From Acinetobacter kanungonis (GTDB taxonomy: Bacteria; Pseudomonadota; Gammaproteobacteria; Pseudomonadales; Moraxellaceae): 64,000 nucleotides of DNA. A model generated the notes under the pieces. That model did not search any database, was not told where the DNA came from, and saw only the letters and a program-made list of their open reading frames with translations. The stretch is taken from positions 1 to 64,000 of the forward strand of contig NZ_JAACKC010000001.1 in the NCBI RefSeq assembly GCF_009939195.1, in the 5' to 3' direction. Each line of letters starts with the position of its first letter. Position 1 is the first letter of the stretch. Position numbers and translations under genes: made by a program. This document shows positions 1-10,091 of the stretch, piece by piece.

Positions 1-541
1 TTATCTAACTGGTCGCCTTGTGACTTGTCGTGATGTCGCCCATCGTCGTTTGATCGAACAAGGACGTGAACTACCTGTCAATTTAGAAGGTGGCGCCATT
101 TTCCATGCTGGTCCCATCGTCCGTAAAAAAGATAATGGCAGTTTTGAAATGGTATCCATTGGACCCACCACCAGTATGCGCATGGAAAAATTTGAGCGTG
201 AGTTTATCAAACAAACAGGCGTAAAACTGATTGTAGGTAAAGGTGGTATGGGACCTGAAACCGTTGCCGGCTGTCAGGAGCATAAAGCTGTACATGCCAT
301 TTTTCCTGGCGGTTGTGCGGTACTCGCTGCCACTCAAGTCGAGGAAATTGAAGGCGCTGAATGGCAAGACTTGGGCATGCCTGAAACTTTGTGGATTAAC
401 CGCGTAAAATTATTTGGCCCTTTGATTATCTCGATTGATACGCATGGAAATAATTTAATTCAGCAAAATAAAACGCAATTCCAAGCCAAGAAAAAGCCTG
501 TGCTAGAGCGCATTAGCAAAGAATTGAGTTTTATTAAATAA
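1..541 (+). CDS. ttdB: L(+)-tartrate dehydratase subunit beta, 5' end outside window
   Basis: The beta subunit of the iron-sulfur L(+)-tartrate dehydratase (class I fumarase family) works with the alpha subunit to turn L-tartrate into oxaloacetate. The visible part reads in frame from base 2 as [16 protein letters not shown] and runs to a stop at 541. It carries the family signatures [25 protein letters not shown] and [17 protein letters not shown], and closely resembles what I remember of E. coli TtdB, which is about 200 residues. Only about the first 20 residues are missing, cut by the window edge. Subunit alpha should lie just upstream. A split class I fumarase beta subunit is the alternative, but the TtdB-type spacing of motifs favours tartrate dehydratase. 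Confidence 0.85.
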   Translation, partial: YLTGRLVTCRDVAHRRLIEQGRELPVNLEGGAIFHAGPIVRKKDNGSFEMVSIGPTTSMRMEKFEREFIKQTGVKLIVGKGGMGPETVAGCQEHKAVHAIFPGGCAVLAATQVEEIEGAEWQDLGMPETLWINRVKLFGPLIISIDTHGNNLIQQNKTQFQAKKKPVLERISKELSFIK

Positions 542-548
542 TTTCCCA

Positions 549-584
549 GCAGACAACATTTCCCTGTAAATGTTGTCTGCTTAT
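549..584. terminator. Rho-independent terminator-like hairpin after ttdB
   Basis: A perfect 13-bp stem (GCAGACAACATTT pairing with AAATGTTGTCTGC, 6-nt loop) begins 7 bases after the ttdB stop. It is followed by TTAT rather than a long T run, so termination may be partial. Confidence 0.6.
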
Positions 585-751
585 AGCGCCTTCGCAAGAT
601 ACAACCGCATTTTGAAGGATGAATGAGTAAAAAGTTTATTTTTCACATCCCATTTTGTCCCAAGCTCCAACAAAACCATGTGCCTAAATAAATACTTTTG
701 ACTCAACAGAATATGGACATTTTCACCTAAGTCATGGGATAAAAAATAACG

Positions 752-2446
752 ATGGAAAATTTAGCAAGTCAACAGCCTTTATACATTCCCTATGCTGCAC
801 ACACCCTCTTAGAACTTCCGTTATTAAATAAAGGGGCAGCCTTTACAACACATGAACGTAATACCTTCAATTTACATGGTCTAATTCCACATGTGGTTGA
901 AACTATTGAAGAACAAAGCCAACGCTCTTATCAGCAATATTGCGCATTCAATGATGATATTAATAAGCATATTTACCTGCGCAATATTCAAGACACTAAT
1001 GAAACCTTGTTTTATCACCTGATTGAACATCATTTGAGTGAGATGATGCCCATCATTTATACCCCAACGGTAGGTGAGGCCTGTCAGTGCTTCTCGGATA
1101 TTTACCGCCGTCACCGTGGGATTTTTATTTCTTATCCTGACCGTGCACAAATTGATGACATTTTGTATAACGTGAATAAAAAGAATGTCAAAGTGATTGT
1201 GATTACTGATGGTGAACGTATCTTGGGCTTAGGTGATCAGGGTATTGGTGGAATGGGTATTCCAATTGGTAAGCTGTCATTGTATACCGCATGTGGTGGT
1301 ATCAGTCCTGCCTATACTTTGCCAATTACCCTAGATGTGGGCACCAACAATCAGCAATTACTGAATGATCCGATCTATATGGGTTGGAGTCAGCCGCGGA
1401 TCAGTGGTGAAGAGTATTATAACTTTGTTGATGAGGTGATGGCAGCAATTAAACGTCGCTGGCCGAAAGCACTGATTCAGTTTGAAGATTTTGCACAGAA
1501 CAATGCGATGCCATTGTTAAATAAATACCGTGATCAAGTCTGCTGTTTTAATGATGATATTCAAGGCACTGCCGCTGTATCGGTAGGAAGTTTAATTGCG
1601 GCATCGCGTGCTGCAGGCAAGCAATTGAAAGATCAGATTATTACCTTCTTGGGTGCGGGTTCGGCAGGCTGTGGTATTGCGGAGCAAATTGTTGCACAAA
1701 TGATGGCGGAAGGCTTAACCGAAACTGAAGCGCGTGCACGCGTGTTCATGGTCGATCGTTTTGGTTTAATTACTGAAAATCAGCCTAACTTGCTCGATTT
1801 CCAACGTAAATTGGCACAAAAGCCAGAGGCGATTGCAGCTTGGGGCAATGCAGAAGAGCATATCTCATTATTAGATGTGGTTAAGCAAGCAAAGCCTACA
1901 GTCTTGATCGGGGTGTCTGGTCAGCCAGGATTGTTCACTGAAGAGGTGATTCGAACCTTGGCGAGTAATTGTGAGTCCCCAATTGTATTGCCTTTATCCA
2001 ATCCAACTTCACGCGTGGAGGCGGTGCCTGCAGATATCGTGCAATGGACCAAAGGTCGTGCCTTGATTGCAACAGGCAGTCCATTTGCACCAGTCAATTA
2101 TCAGGGCAAGATTTATCAAATTTCGCAATGTAATAATTCGTATATTTTCCCAGGGATTGGTCTGGGTGTGGTGGCTTCAGGGGCAACCCGTGTCACGGAC
2201 AGTATGCTCATGGCATCGAGTAATGCTTTGGCGGACTGCTCGCCAAAACTCAATAATCCTGATGCGGACTTACTGCCAGATATTAATGAGATTCAGCAAG
2301 TGTCCAAAATCATTGCTTTTAAAGTGGCAAAAGCAGCGATGGATGCAGGTGTGGCGCCGATGGTGAGTGATGAGTTGTTACATCAGGCGATTGAAGCGAA
2401 TTTCTGGAAGCCTGAGTATCGTCAGTATCGCCGTATCACGATTTGA
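752..2446 (+). CDS. maeA: NAD-dependent malic enzyme
   Basis: This cytoplasmic enzyme oxidatively decarboxylates L-malate to pyruvate and CO2, feeding C4 acids into pyruvate. The 564-residue length matches E. coli MaeA/SfcA. Visible landmarks are the catalytic tyrosine region [11 protein letters not shown], the catalytic-lysine region [14 protein letters not shown], the metal-binding pair E245/D246 in [10 protein letters not shown]268/D269 in [11 protein letters not shown], and the NAD-binding loop GAGSAG from residue 301. The gene stands alone between terminators; a conventional Shine-Dalgarno is weak. Placement after tartrate dehydratase is metabolically sensible (tartrate to oxaloacetate/malate to pyruvate), but a shared operon is unlikely given the hairpin between them. 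Confidence 0.95.
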   Translation: MENLASQQPLYIPYAAHTLLELPLLNKGAAFTTHERNTFNLHGLIPHVVETIEEQSQRSYQQYCAFNDDINKHIYLRNIQDTNETLFYHLIEHHLSEMMPIIYTPTVGEACQCFSDIYRRHRGIFISYPDRAQIDDILYNVNKKNVKVIVITDGERILGLGDQGIGGMGIPIGKLSLYTACGGISPAYTLPITLDVGTNNQQLLNDPIYMGWSQPRISGEEYYNFVDEVMAAIKRRWPKALIQFEDFAQNNAMPLLNKYRDQVCCFNDDIQGTAAVSVGSLIAASRAAGKQLKDQIITFLGAGSAGCGIAEQIVAQMMAEGLTETEARARVFMVDRFGLITENQPNLLDFQRKLAQKPEAIAAWGNAEEHISLLDVVKQAKPTVLIGVSGQPGLFTEEVIRTLASNCESPIVLPLSNPTSRVEAVPADIVQWTKGRALIATGSPFAPVNYQGKIYQISQCNNSYIFPGIGLGVVASGATRVTDSMLMASSNALADCSPKLNNPDADLLPDINEIQQVSKIIAFKVAKAAMDAGVAPMVSDELLHQAIEANFWKPEYRQYRRITI

Positions 2447-2517
2447 TTGATCCTACATTCATGTTCAAATGCTGACGTAATTGCAGATTGCCTTTCAGGG
2501 TTACAACTCTATCAACT

Positions 2518-2552
2518 AAAAAGCACCCAGCCCTTCAGCAGAGTGCTTTTTT
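2518..2552. terminator. Terminator after maeA
   Basis: AAAAAGCAC and GTGCTTTTTT form a stem flanking a 16-nt loop, ending in six T residues. It lies about 70 bp after the maeA stop. Confidence 0.75.
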
Positions 2553-2562
2553 ATATCTCTTC

Positions 2563-3353
2563 GGCTTTGTTGCACAAACCTACCGATAAGGTCTTATTCC
2601 ACAATATAATTCTCAAATGAATAAGCCTAAACCTAAAATTTATCGTACAACCAATTGGTCTGCTTACAATCAAGATTTAATGAGTCGAGGAAACATCTCG
2701 ATTTGGTTTGATCCTACTATCAAATGGTATGCCCAACGAAAATGAAACAAGGACGAATTCAAACTTATTCCGATACAGCTATTCAATGCTTTCTTATGAT
2801 CAGATCTCTATTTCGATTGTCTTTACGCATGGTCACTGACTTTGTTCTAAGTCTCATTCGTCTTTGCGGATTAGATTGGACAGCCCCAGATTACTCCATC
2901 CTTTGTAGAAGACAAAAGCATATTGATATTGTAATTCGCTATCAAAAAAGTAGTGGTGGGCTTCATCCACTCGTTGATTCTACTGGCTTAAAATTTTAGG
3001 TGAAGGTGAATGGAAAAGGAAGAAACATCAGCCTGAATATCGTAGGCAATGGTGTAAACTGCATATCTGTACAGATGTAAAAGCATACAAATACGGGCTG
3101 TACAGTTGACTCCGAACAATGTGAGTGATTCACAAGTCTTTAGGGAGTTACTTGATTAAATTCCACAAGCGCATGCTGTTATTGCACGAAGAAAAAATGC
3201 GAAATCTTGGAAAGACAAAAAGCTGAGATCTTTAGAGAGAAATGAATGACTGAAAACGGTCAAATGCCTAGGAGGAACTATATACACAAGTTGTCACTTA
3301 AATTTGAGTAATTTAGGGTAACTTTAATTTTTAATTCTTTGTGCAACAAAGCC
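2563..3353 (+). mobile_element. Decayed IS5-family (IS903-group) insertion sequence
   Basis: Both 16-bp terminal inverted repeats are intact (GGCTTTGTTGCACAAA at the left, its complement at the right). The interior is clearly related to the full element at 38137-39175 but is 791 bp instead of 1039. The transposase reading frame starts at 2617 (MNKPKPKIYRT) and is broken by a frameshift near 2740, another at the GLKF region near 2995, an in-frame stop with a deletion near 3157, and loss of the C-terminal third. No 9-bp target duplication is visible (left TATCTCTTC, right AGTAAGAAG). It cannot transpose by itself, but its intact ends could be mobilised by the full copy. Confidence 0.85.
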
Positions 3354-3357
3354 AGTA

Positions 3358-3456
3358 AGAAGTAATAAACCAGAGACTGTCGTACTTAGATCTGAATATT
3401 TTTATCAACTCTTAGATGAATTTGAAAGGGTAGAGATTGAAATTCTTGTAGAGTAA
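3358..3456 (+). pseudogene. Antitoxin C-terminal remnant (Phd/YefM-like), cut by the IS remnant
   Basis: From the edge of the IS remnant the DNA reads in frame as RSNKPETVVLRSEYFYQLL... ending LVE then stop. The pattern 'NKPxxVVLxSExxxxLLDE' is typical of the C-terminal half of Phd/YefM-type antitoxins, so an antitoxin gene probably lost its 5' part to the insertion or a deletion. Directly after the stop, in the same frame, an ATG at 3457 opens a 32-codon frame (MTRELFEIAV..., stop at 3555) that could be the rest of the same gene or a tiny separate peptide. No toxin gene follows. The family assignment is a judgement from a short stretch. Confidence 0.35.
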
Positions 3457-3555
3457 ATGACAAGAGAGTTATTTGAAATTGCTGTACTAGAAGGGCGAAA
3501 GACTGCTTTTTACAAGGTTGATGAGAATGGAGTTTTTCGTGAAGATCATCACTGA

Positions 3556-3973
3556 ACAACACTATGTGGCATTTAAGTTGTTATTGTCATTAATTCCAAA
3601 CTTAACAATTTTTATCTCCTTGCAATCATCATTATAAAAAAACCTTCAAGGCGTGTTGACCGATCTAAAGAATACTCTATTAACAATGCAACTTTGCTTT
3701 GTGTTCAGTGTAGAGAAAGATTGGATTCCACACTGAACTAAGAATTTTAACTATGCTCTATGGAATAGATTTACACATCATATTCCGCAGAGCCATTAAA
3801 ACTTGTTAAAAATAGTTTATTTGTTTGGAATTTGGCTAGATCGGAATGCCTTTGTTGAGAGAATTTAAAAGTCACTTTTTTTAGTATTTTCGCTAATAAC
3901 GATTTAGTATTGTGATTTTAGCTTTTTAAGCATGTCTTTAATTGGATTTGATAGAATTGAGAAGGGGAAAATA
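3556..3973. other. Gene-free AT-rich leader before the helicase gene
   Basis: No convincing coding frame is seen. A 9-bp inverted repeat, GTTCAGTGT at 3703-3711 and ACACTGAAC at 3730-3738, lies about 235 bp upstream of the helicase start. It could be a hairpin or a binding site. No clear sigma-70 promoter was settled on. Confidence 0.4.
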
Positions 3974-6900
3974 ATGCTAGAAGATGAAAATAACCAACAA
4001 CATGATCCAAAATATTCATTACAAGTTGATTGTGCTTCAGCTTTGAGTTTTGTCTTACAACAAAATTCAGTTCCCCTGATTCGACAAATTCTAATATCTT
4101 CTACTGACATAGTTTCTGATTCCCGACTAGTTATTCGTTCTAATCCAGAATGTTTCAAGGAACACACGAGTCATATTGCAAGTTTGGATGCTCATCAAGT
4201 TTTGGCTCTTGATAAGCCAAAATTAGTTTTTGATATCAAACTATTGCAGGAGCTACCCGAGCCTCTTAAAGGCAGTATTGAAATACTTTGGTTGAATGAA
4301 AGGGACGAGATACTGGCAGATCAGCGGGTAGAGATTGATTTATTAACTATTGATACTTGGGGTGGGGAACGCCAACCCATAGAATTATTGGCGAGTTTTT
4401 CACAACCGAATGCTTCAGCACTCAGCCCGATTTTGGTAAAGGCCAGTGAAATTTTAAAAGCAAAAGAACTAGGTTCATTAAGTGGTTATCAAGACCGAGA
4501 TCGAGATTCTGTTTTATCTCAACTGAATGCCTTATGGGAATCTTTATTACAACAAGATATTCATTATATTGTTAACCCAGCAAGCTTTGTTAAATCGGGC
4601 CAAAGAATACGTTTGGCAAAGCAGATATTTGACGAGAAGCTAGCATGTTGTTTAGACACGACAATACTTTTAAGTGCCTTGGCTGAACAAATAGGCTTAG
4701 ATACTTTACTTATTATTGAAGAAGGACATTCGTATCTTGGTGTTTGGTTAAATGAGACGCCAAATGTTGACTTGATTATTGATGATATTCAAGCATTAAG
4801 AAAGCGTTATGATTTGGGTGAAGTTGTTTTTATAGAAACAACGCTGCTCACACAACAAGCAAAGTTTGCATCCGCACTTGAAACAGCAAAACAGTACATT
4901 AAGGAAGAATCCCGCCAGAATAATTTCTATCTTGCGATTGATGTTCGTCAGTCCCGGTTGCGTGGTATTAAACCAATTTCCTCATACCAGGATAAGAAAA
5001 ATCATTTGGATGAAACAGAAATTGAATGGGCTCCTGCATCGATTCCTGTTTACGATGTTGAACGTCCTGTTGAAAATAAAGCCACTCGGGTTGACCGCTG
5101 GTTGCGTCGTCTTCTCGATCTAAGTCTGCGTAACAAGCTCCTAAACTTTAAGGACAATCGTTACAGCATTCCCTTACAATGTTCTGAGTTAACACTGGGT
5201 AAACTTGAAGATGCATTGGCGAACCAAGAGGGTTTCTTATTTAAGGGGGTTGATAGTATCTCGCTAAAAGACGTCCAGCGTGACAATGAAAGCCAGCATA
5301 TCAATCAATATGTTGATGAGAGCCTGTCCAGAAAACTATTGTTTAGTCCACTCGATACACCCTTATTGGAAAAGCGCTTAATTGAGGTTTACCGTGCCTC
5401 ACGTACTGCTTTGGAAGAGGGCGGAGCGAATACACTATTTCTTGCGATCGGTTTCTTGGAATGGAAAGAATCAGAGCGATCAAAACGCACCTTTAAAGCG
5501 CCTCTACTGCTTATTCCTGTGCAGATCACTCGCGAGACCGCTAAAACAGGTTATCGCCTGTTTATGTATGATGATGAGCCTCGCTTTAATTCGACCTTAT
5601 TACAATTATTAAGACAGGATTTTGAACTAGATATTTCGGGTTTAAATCCTTTGCCTACAGATGATTCTGGTATAGATGTTAATCAAGTCTTACATATTGT
5701 GCGTAAGGCTATTGTGAATATAGCAGGATGGGAGGTTAAAGCTGAGGCTGCCATTGGTCAGTTCTCATTTTCAAAATATTTAATGTGGCTTGATTTGTCT
5801 ACACGAATGGATCAACTTAAAAATCAATCTGTAGTAAATCATCTTATTGAAACACCACGAGAACCGTTCATTAAGCAAGATGATTTTCCGCAACCAGCTC
5901 AACTAGACCAACAATATCAACCGCAACAATTATTTACACCATTATCGTCTGACTCTTCACAGCTAGCAGCAGTGATGTCCGCCGCATTAGGACGTACTTT
6001 TGTACTTTCGGGCCCTCCTGGTACAGGTAAGTCGCAGACCATTACCAATATGATTTCACAATGTCTAGCAGATGGAAAATCCGTGTTATTCGTTTCGGAA
6101 AAAATGGCTGCTTTAGAGGTTGTCTATCGTCGTTTGACACAGATTGGTTTGAGTGAGTTGTGCTTGCAGTTACATTCTTCCAAAGCTCAGAAAATGGAGG
6201 TTTTGGATCAACTACGGGAAAGAGCACAGAAAAACAATGATCCATACTTTCTAAGTGCTCAGCCAAAGACAACTGAATGGCAGAAGCTATCGGACAGATT
6301 AATCCAGTCACGTGATGAACTGAATCAGCACGTAAATAACCTGCATACCGTACATGCGATTGGTTGGAGTCTGTATGCAGCAATGAGTGATGAACTTTGT
6401 TATCGGAATACACCACATTTACGGTTTCCTGAGATTAATATCGCGACATTGACATTAGAAAAGCGTGAATTGCTGAATAAGACTGTGACACAAGCGGTAA
6501 GCTTGCGTCAGCTAGTGAATGAAAATGCTAAAGACGTATTGGATGGTTTTGCGGAGGGCTTGTCTGAACCTATTTGGAGTCTGGCATGGCAGGAGCAATA
6601 TCAGCTATTACAGGACCAACTTATCGGTCAGATACAGCAATTACAAAAGTCTATTTCTGCTTGGCAACAGGCTTTTGGATTAAGTGAGAAGCAAAATCTG
6701 AGTCTGGTTAAGCAGGATGTTTCGATTTTTAAGGCAATATCTAAACTAGTTCAGCAAACAGATTTAAAACTATTAAATACGATTAAAGATATCGATTTAA
6801 AAACCATTACCCAGACAAAATACTTAACGCAGGATCTTAAGCAACAGCGTTCTTCATTAGTAGGGCAATACCAATCTCAAATTTATCAAGCAGATTTAAG

Positions 6901-9130
6901 TCAAATGGGCTCTAAATGGCGTGAAGCAGAATCAAAAATGTTCCCATTTTCATGGTTCGCTAAATTCCAGTTGAGAAACTTAGTCAAGACCTATCAAGAC
7001 TCGACTCAACGCCCAACAGCGTTGGCAGTTGCACATGACTTACCTATCTTGCAACATATCCAAAGCCAACAACGACAGTTTACTGAATGTGAAAAACAGT
7101 TAGCGAATGAGCTTGGTTCTTATTGGCAGGGTGAAGATAGCGCATGGCAAAGTTTTGAAACTATTCACAATCAGTGGCAAGAAATTAAGCAGATAGTTGC
7201 GTCGTCAATTACCGATCAAGCAACTTTATTAAAAGCGGTAGAGTTCAGTAAAAATCATGATTTGGATGAACTGACGCAAAATATAGCTCAGGTGGAGAAT
7301 ACATTCAGTCAATTGTTGAATGATCATGTACTGAAGGGTGATACTGAGATCACCGCATATTCAGATATTGATTTTAATGAAATTATCGAAAGACAACAGC
7401 AATTGCAGCAATATGTTCTAGCTTGGAGGCATTGGTTAAATTGGCAGGCAATTAAAAGCCAGCTTATTAAAAGTGGTTTAAAACCATTGGCATTTGAACT
7501 TCTGCATGCCCCACTGGATTTGGATGCTGCCCTAAAACGCTTGAATATTAATTTAGCGAGACACTGGATTACACATAAGTTTAGCCAGCATCCAGAGTTA
7601 AATCAATTTAACAGCCAACAACATGAACAGAAAATAATGTCCTTTGCCCAGCAGGATAAAGAACACCAACTTGCTGCAAGCCAGGAAATTATTCACCGTT
7701 GGAATAATATTTTTACTGAACAAAACCAGTATAAAGGGCAATGGACTGTTCTTAACAAAGAGTTGGGTAAGAAACGCCGTCATATTCCTGTACGAGAGTT
7801 GATGCGTCAAATTCCTGATGTTTTAGTTGGCTTGAAACCATGTTTATTAATGAGTCCATTATCAGTTGCCCAATATCTGGACACAGAAGCAAAATTTGAT
7901 GTAGTAATTTTCGATGAAGCATCACAGATTCCTGTATGGGATGCAATTGGTGCATTAGCGAGGGGTAAACAGTCAATCGTGGTGGGTGATAATAAACAAA
8001 TGCCACCAACCAGTTTCTTCGGTAAAGGCGATTCTGAAGAAGAAGTTGATGAGGAGGTTACCGAAGATCTGGAGAGTATTTTAGATGAATGCCTTGCTGC
8101 TCAGTTACCAGAATTAGCTTTGAACTGGCATTACCGCAGTCGTTACGAAAGCCTGATTCAGTTTAGTAATCAGAAATACTACAAAGGTGGTTTATTTACT
8201 TTCCCCGCACCTGTTGCTAAGGATACAGCTGTAAAATTGCATGTGGTTGATGGAGTCTATGACAAAGGGGATACACGTACCAATCCGAATGAAGCTAAGG
8301 CAATTGTTGAATTCATTATTCAGCATTTACAGTCACAGTTGGGGCAAGAGAATCCTTTGACTCTAGGAGTGGTCACTTTCAATATGACTCAGCAGAAGTT
8401 GATTGAAGATTTACTGGATAATGAATTGGCAAATCATCCCGAGTTAGAGACATTGAGTAAATCAGGCATTGAGCATTTATTTGTTAAAAATTTAGAGAAT
8501 GTGCAAGGGGATGAACGCGATATTATCGTTTTCTCAATTACTTACGCAAAAGACCGTGATGGCCGCTTATCTATGAATTTTGGTGCGCTTAACCGTCAAG
8601 GTGGTCAGCGCCGTCTAAATGTAGCAATTACTCGCGCTCGTCAAGGATTACATGTTTTCTCGGCCTTAAGTCCAGAAGAAATTAATTTGGCACGCACCAA
8701 TAGTGAGGGTGTAAGGGATCTAAAAGATTTCTTAGTTTTTGCTCGTAGTGGTCAGCTGCATTTAAATTATGTTGATCAAAACAAACAGCAGACTAAAAAA
8801 GAATTTGTACAGTACTTACAGAATAAGCTTCAAGAAAAAGGTTGGAGCGTGGACCTCGGAATAGGTCAGGGAGATAGCTGTGTAGATCTAGCTATTAAAG
8901 ATGACTTGCATGCAGATAGCTATATTGTAGGTATTCTAGTCGATGGTGAAAATTATGCAAAAGCAGCTACAGCAAGAGACCGTGATCAGCTCAAACCAAC
9001 AGTATTAAATGGGTTAGGCTGGCAGGTATTATCTGTGTGGACAGTTGACTGGTGGCTGGATCCAGAGCAGAACTTAACTAAATTGGTAAAAGAATTGGAA
9101 GAGATCAAAATAAATCAACAGGTTGCTTAA
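3974..9130 (+). CDS. DUF4011-containing superfamily 1 helicase with C-terminal nuclease-like domain
   Basis: This giant single-gene protein (about 1718 residues) has the layout of DUF4011/DUF3320 helicases. The N-terminal region includes a transglutaminase-like stretch, then comes the DUF4011 signature RVDRWLRRLLDLSLRNKLLNF (aa ~372). Next are Walker A GPPGTGKS (680-687), a long coiled/alpha-helical insert, Walker B VVIFDEASQIP (D1314, E1315), motif RRLNVAITRARQG (~1546), and a C-terminal restriction-endonuclease-like segment (CVDLAIKDD, GILVDGENY, GLGWQVLSVWTVDWW). DUF4011-helicase-nuclease proteins have been reported in surveys of defence islands, so an anti-phage role is likely but inferred. 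In GILVDG the position I would expect to be acidic is leucine, leaving nuclease activity uncertain. I chose ATG 3974 because AAGGGG sits 7 nt before it; ATG 3932 in the same frame has no ribosome site. Confidence 0.85.
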   Translation: MLEDENNQQHDPKYSLQVDCASALSFVLQQNSVPLIRQILISSTDIVSDSRLVIRSNPECFKEHTSHIASLDAHQVLALDKPKLVFDIKLLQELPEPLKGSIEILWLNERDEILADQRVEIDLLTIDTWGGERQPIELLASFSQPNASALSPILVKASEILKAKELGSLSGYQDRDRDSVLSQLNALWESLLQQDIHYIVNPASFVKSGQRIRLAKQIFDEKLACCLDTTILLSALAEQIGLDTLLIIEEGHSYLGVWLNETPNVDLIIDDIQALRKRYDLGEVVFIETTLLTQQAKFASALETAKQYIKEESRQNNFYLAIDVRQSRLRGIKPISSYQDKKNHLDETEIEWAPASIPVYDVERPVENKATRVDRWLRRLLDLSLRNKLLNFKDNRYSIPLQCSELTLGKLEDALANQEGFLFKGVDSISLKDVQRDNESQHINQYVDESLSRKLLFSPLDTPLLEKRLIEVYRASRTALEEGGANTLFLAIGFLEWKESERSKRTFKAPLLLIPVQITRETAKTGYRLFMYDDEPRFNSTLLQLLRQDFELDISGLNPLPTDDSGIDVNQVLHIVRKAIVNIAGWEVKAEAAIGQFSFSKYLMWLDLSTRMDQLKNQSVVNHLIETPREPFIKQDDFPQPAQLDQQYQPQQLFTPLSSDSSQLAAVMSAALGRTFVLSGPPGTGKSQTITNMISQCLADGKSVLFVSEKMAALEVVYRRLTQIGLSELCLQLHSSKAQKMEVLDQLRERAQKNNDPYFLSAQPKTTEWQKLSDRLIQSRDELNQHVNNLHTVHAIGWSLYAAMSDELCYRNTPHLRFPEINIATLTLEKRELLNKTVTQAVSLRQLVNENAKDVLDGFAEGLSEPIWSLAWQEQYQLLQDQLIGQIQQLQKSISAWQQAFGLSEKQNLSLVKQDVSIFKAISKLVQQTDLKLLNTIKDIDLKTITQTKYLTQDLKQQRSSLVGQYQSQIYQADLSQMGSKWREAESKMFPFSWFAKFQLRNLVKTYQDSTQRPTALAVAHDLPILQHIQSQQRQFTECEKQLANELGSYWQGEDSAWQSFETIHNQWQEIKQIVASSITDQATLLKAVEFSKNHDLDELTQNIAQVENTFSQLLNDHVLKGDTEITAYSDIDFNEIIERQQQLQQYVLAWRHWLNWQAIKSQLIKSGLKPLAFELLHAPLDLDAALKRLNINLARHWITHKFSQHPELNQFNSQQHEQKIMSFAQQDKEHQLAASQEIIHRWNNIFTEQNQYKGQWTVLNKELGKKRRHIPVRELMRQIPDVLVGLKPCLLMSPLSVAQYLDTEAKFDVVIFDEASQIPVWDAIGALARGKQSIVVGDNKQMPPTSFFGKGDSEEEVDEEVTEDLESILDECLAAQLPELALNWHYRSRYESLIQFSNQKYYKGGLFTFPAPVAKDTAVKLHVVDGVYDKGDTRTNPNEAKAIVEFIIQHLQSQLGQENPLTLGVVTFNMTQQKLIEDLLDNELANHPELETLSKSGIEHLFVKNLENVQGDERDIIVFSITYAKDRDGRLSMNFGALNRQGGQRRLNVAITRARQGLHVFSALSPEEINLARTNSEGVRDLKDFLVFARSGQLHLNYVDQNKQQTKKEFVQYLQNKLQEKGWSVDLGIGQGDSCVDLAIKDDLHADSYIVGILVDGENYAKAATARDRDQLKPTVLNGLGWQVLSVWTVDWWLDPEQNLTKLVKELEEIKINQQVA

Positions 9131-9160
9131 ATTGTCTGAAAATTTTGAGATGAAAAGCAT

Positions 9161-9280
9161 GCTTTAAATCAAGTCATTGACTTGGGCTGTATGGTCCATG
9201 CGAGTCGTAAATTCCATGAACTGCATGTGACGGGGAAAAGTCAGATCAATGAACAGGAATTTTTAAGGTCATCAGATTAA
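9161..9280 (+). pseudogene. IS66-family transposase fragment
   Basis: The bases translate as ALNQVIDLGCMVHASRKFHE followed by LHVTGKSQINEQEF and a stop. This matches the 'WAHARRKF' segment of the DDE domain of IS66 TnpC transposases. Only about 40 residues survive, with no start, ends or accessory genes. It marks the right edge of the helicase pocket as another old insertion or recombination scar. Confidence 0.7.
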
Positions 9281-9295
9281 GTGCATTCTGATAAT

Positions 9296-9323
9296 GAATA
9301 AAGTGCCGTTTGGCGCTTTATTC
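9296..9323. terminator. Bidirectional terminator-like hairpin
   Basis: GAATAAAGTGCC and GGCGCTTTATTC pair around a short loop with one non-Watson-Crick position. A- and T-rich flanks allow it to act on either strand. It separates the helicase/IS66 region from higBA. Confidence 0.6.
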
Positions 9324-9340
9324 ATCCTAGCCCTTCAATA

Positions 9341-9391
9341 TTGCAAAATGCGATAATTGGTTTATACTTGATTTATAGCAAAATGCGATAA
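9341..9391 (+). promoter_or_regulatory. higBA promoter with two direct-repeat operators
   Basis: A -35 TTGCAA (9341-9346) and -10 TATACT (9363-9368) are separated by 16 bp, upstream of higB. The 14-mer GCAAAATGCGATAA occurs twice, at 9343-9356 over the -35 and at 9378-9391 just after the expected start of transcription. That arrangement suits autorepression by the HigA antitoxin. The two copies are exact and 35 bp apart, about three and a third helical turns. Confidence 0.65.
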
Positions 9392-9397
9392 AATGTT

Positions 9398-9688
9398 ATG
9401 CATGTGATCACCCACGCTCGAATTATAGAAGCAATGCACAAGTGGCCACAGGCTGAAACGGCATTAGATGGTTGGTATCGAACCATAAAGGCAAACGATC
9501 CGAAAGATTTTGCTGAGATGAAACAGCTCTTTCCAGCGGTCGATAAAGTTGGAAAGTTCCATGTGTTCGATATTGGCGGGAACAAGATCCGACTTATTGC
9601 AGTCGTGATGTATCAGGCGAAACGTGTGTATATCCGTCATGTCTTGTCCCATAAAGAATATGACAAAGGTCATTGGAAGGAAGGTTAG
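9398..9688 (+). CDS. higB: Type II toxin, HigB-family mRNA interferase
   Basis: A 96-residue basic protein of the HigB/RelE superfamily. In this family the toxin cleaves mRNA on the ribosome. The sequence MHVITHARIIEAMHKWPQAE, then DIGGNKIRLIAVVMY and VYIRHVLSHKEYDKG, has the family's conserved core (KIRLIA, Y-I-RHVLTHxEYD). It is followed after a single base by the antitoxin gene, in the toxin-first order characteristic of hig loci. Transcription probably starts from the repeat-bearing promoter immediately upstream, leaving a leader of only some 20 nt. The gene appears intact. Confidence 0.85.
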   Translation: MHVITHARIIEAMHKWPQAETALDGWYRTIKANDPKDFAEMKQLFPAVDKVGKFHVFDIGGNKIRLIAVVMYQAKRVYIRHVLSHKEYDKGHWKEG

Positions 9689-9689
9689 T

Positions 9690-10091
9690 ATGAACGCGAT
9701 GATTAAACAGGCCGTAGACCACTGGCACTACGTTGCACCATTGCTCAGCAAGCCAGAAAATGAAGAAGACTTTCATACACTTGTTGAAGCTTTAGATGAA
9801 CTTTTAGATACCGTTGGTGATGATGAGTCTCATCCTTTAATGGGGCTTATTCATCAGCTTGGTGATCTGGTTTCTGATTATGAAAATGAGCATCTTCCTA
9901 TGCCTAAAGGGGATGGTCGCGCTGCTTTGGCTTTTTTGATGGAGCAACATGGTTTAGGTCAGTCTGACTTAGCAGAGGTTGCAACCCAATCTGTGATTTC
10001 TGAGATTTTAAGTGGTAAACGCCAACTGAATATTCGTCATATTAAGGCATTGTCTGAGCGGTTTAATGTATCGGCAGATACGTTTTTCTAA
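9690..10091 (+). CDS. higA: HigA-type antitoxin with helix-turn-helix domain
   Basis: A 133-residue antitoxin with an acidic N-terminal half (ENEEDFHTLVEALDELLDTV) and a C-terminal XRE-type helix-turn-helix at roughly residues 92-130 (HGLGQSDLAEVATQSVISEI then LSGKRQLNIRHIKALSERF). It neutralises HigB and presumably binds the paired GCAAAATGCGATAA repeats. Start ATG 9690 is preceded by GGAAGG and follows the higB stop by one base, so the two are translationally linked. An upstream in-frame start inside higB exists but lacks a ribosome site. Confidence 0.85.
   Translation: MNAMIKQAVDHWHYVAPLLSKPENEEDFHTLVEALDELLDTVGDDESHPLMGLIHQLGDLVSDYENEHLPMPKGDGRAALAFLMEQHGLGQSDLAEVATQSVISEILSGKRQLNIRHIKALSERFNVSADTFF

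Noticed and set aside
9343..9391. Two exact GCAAAATGCGATAA repeats as a mini CRISPR or iteron
   Set aside because: Only two copies, over a clear promoter of a toxin-antitoxin operon; an operator pair is the simpler reading.
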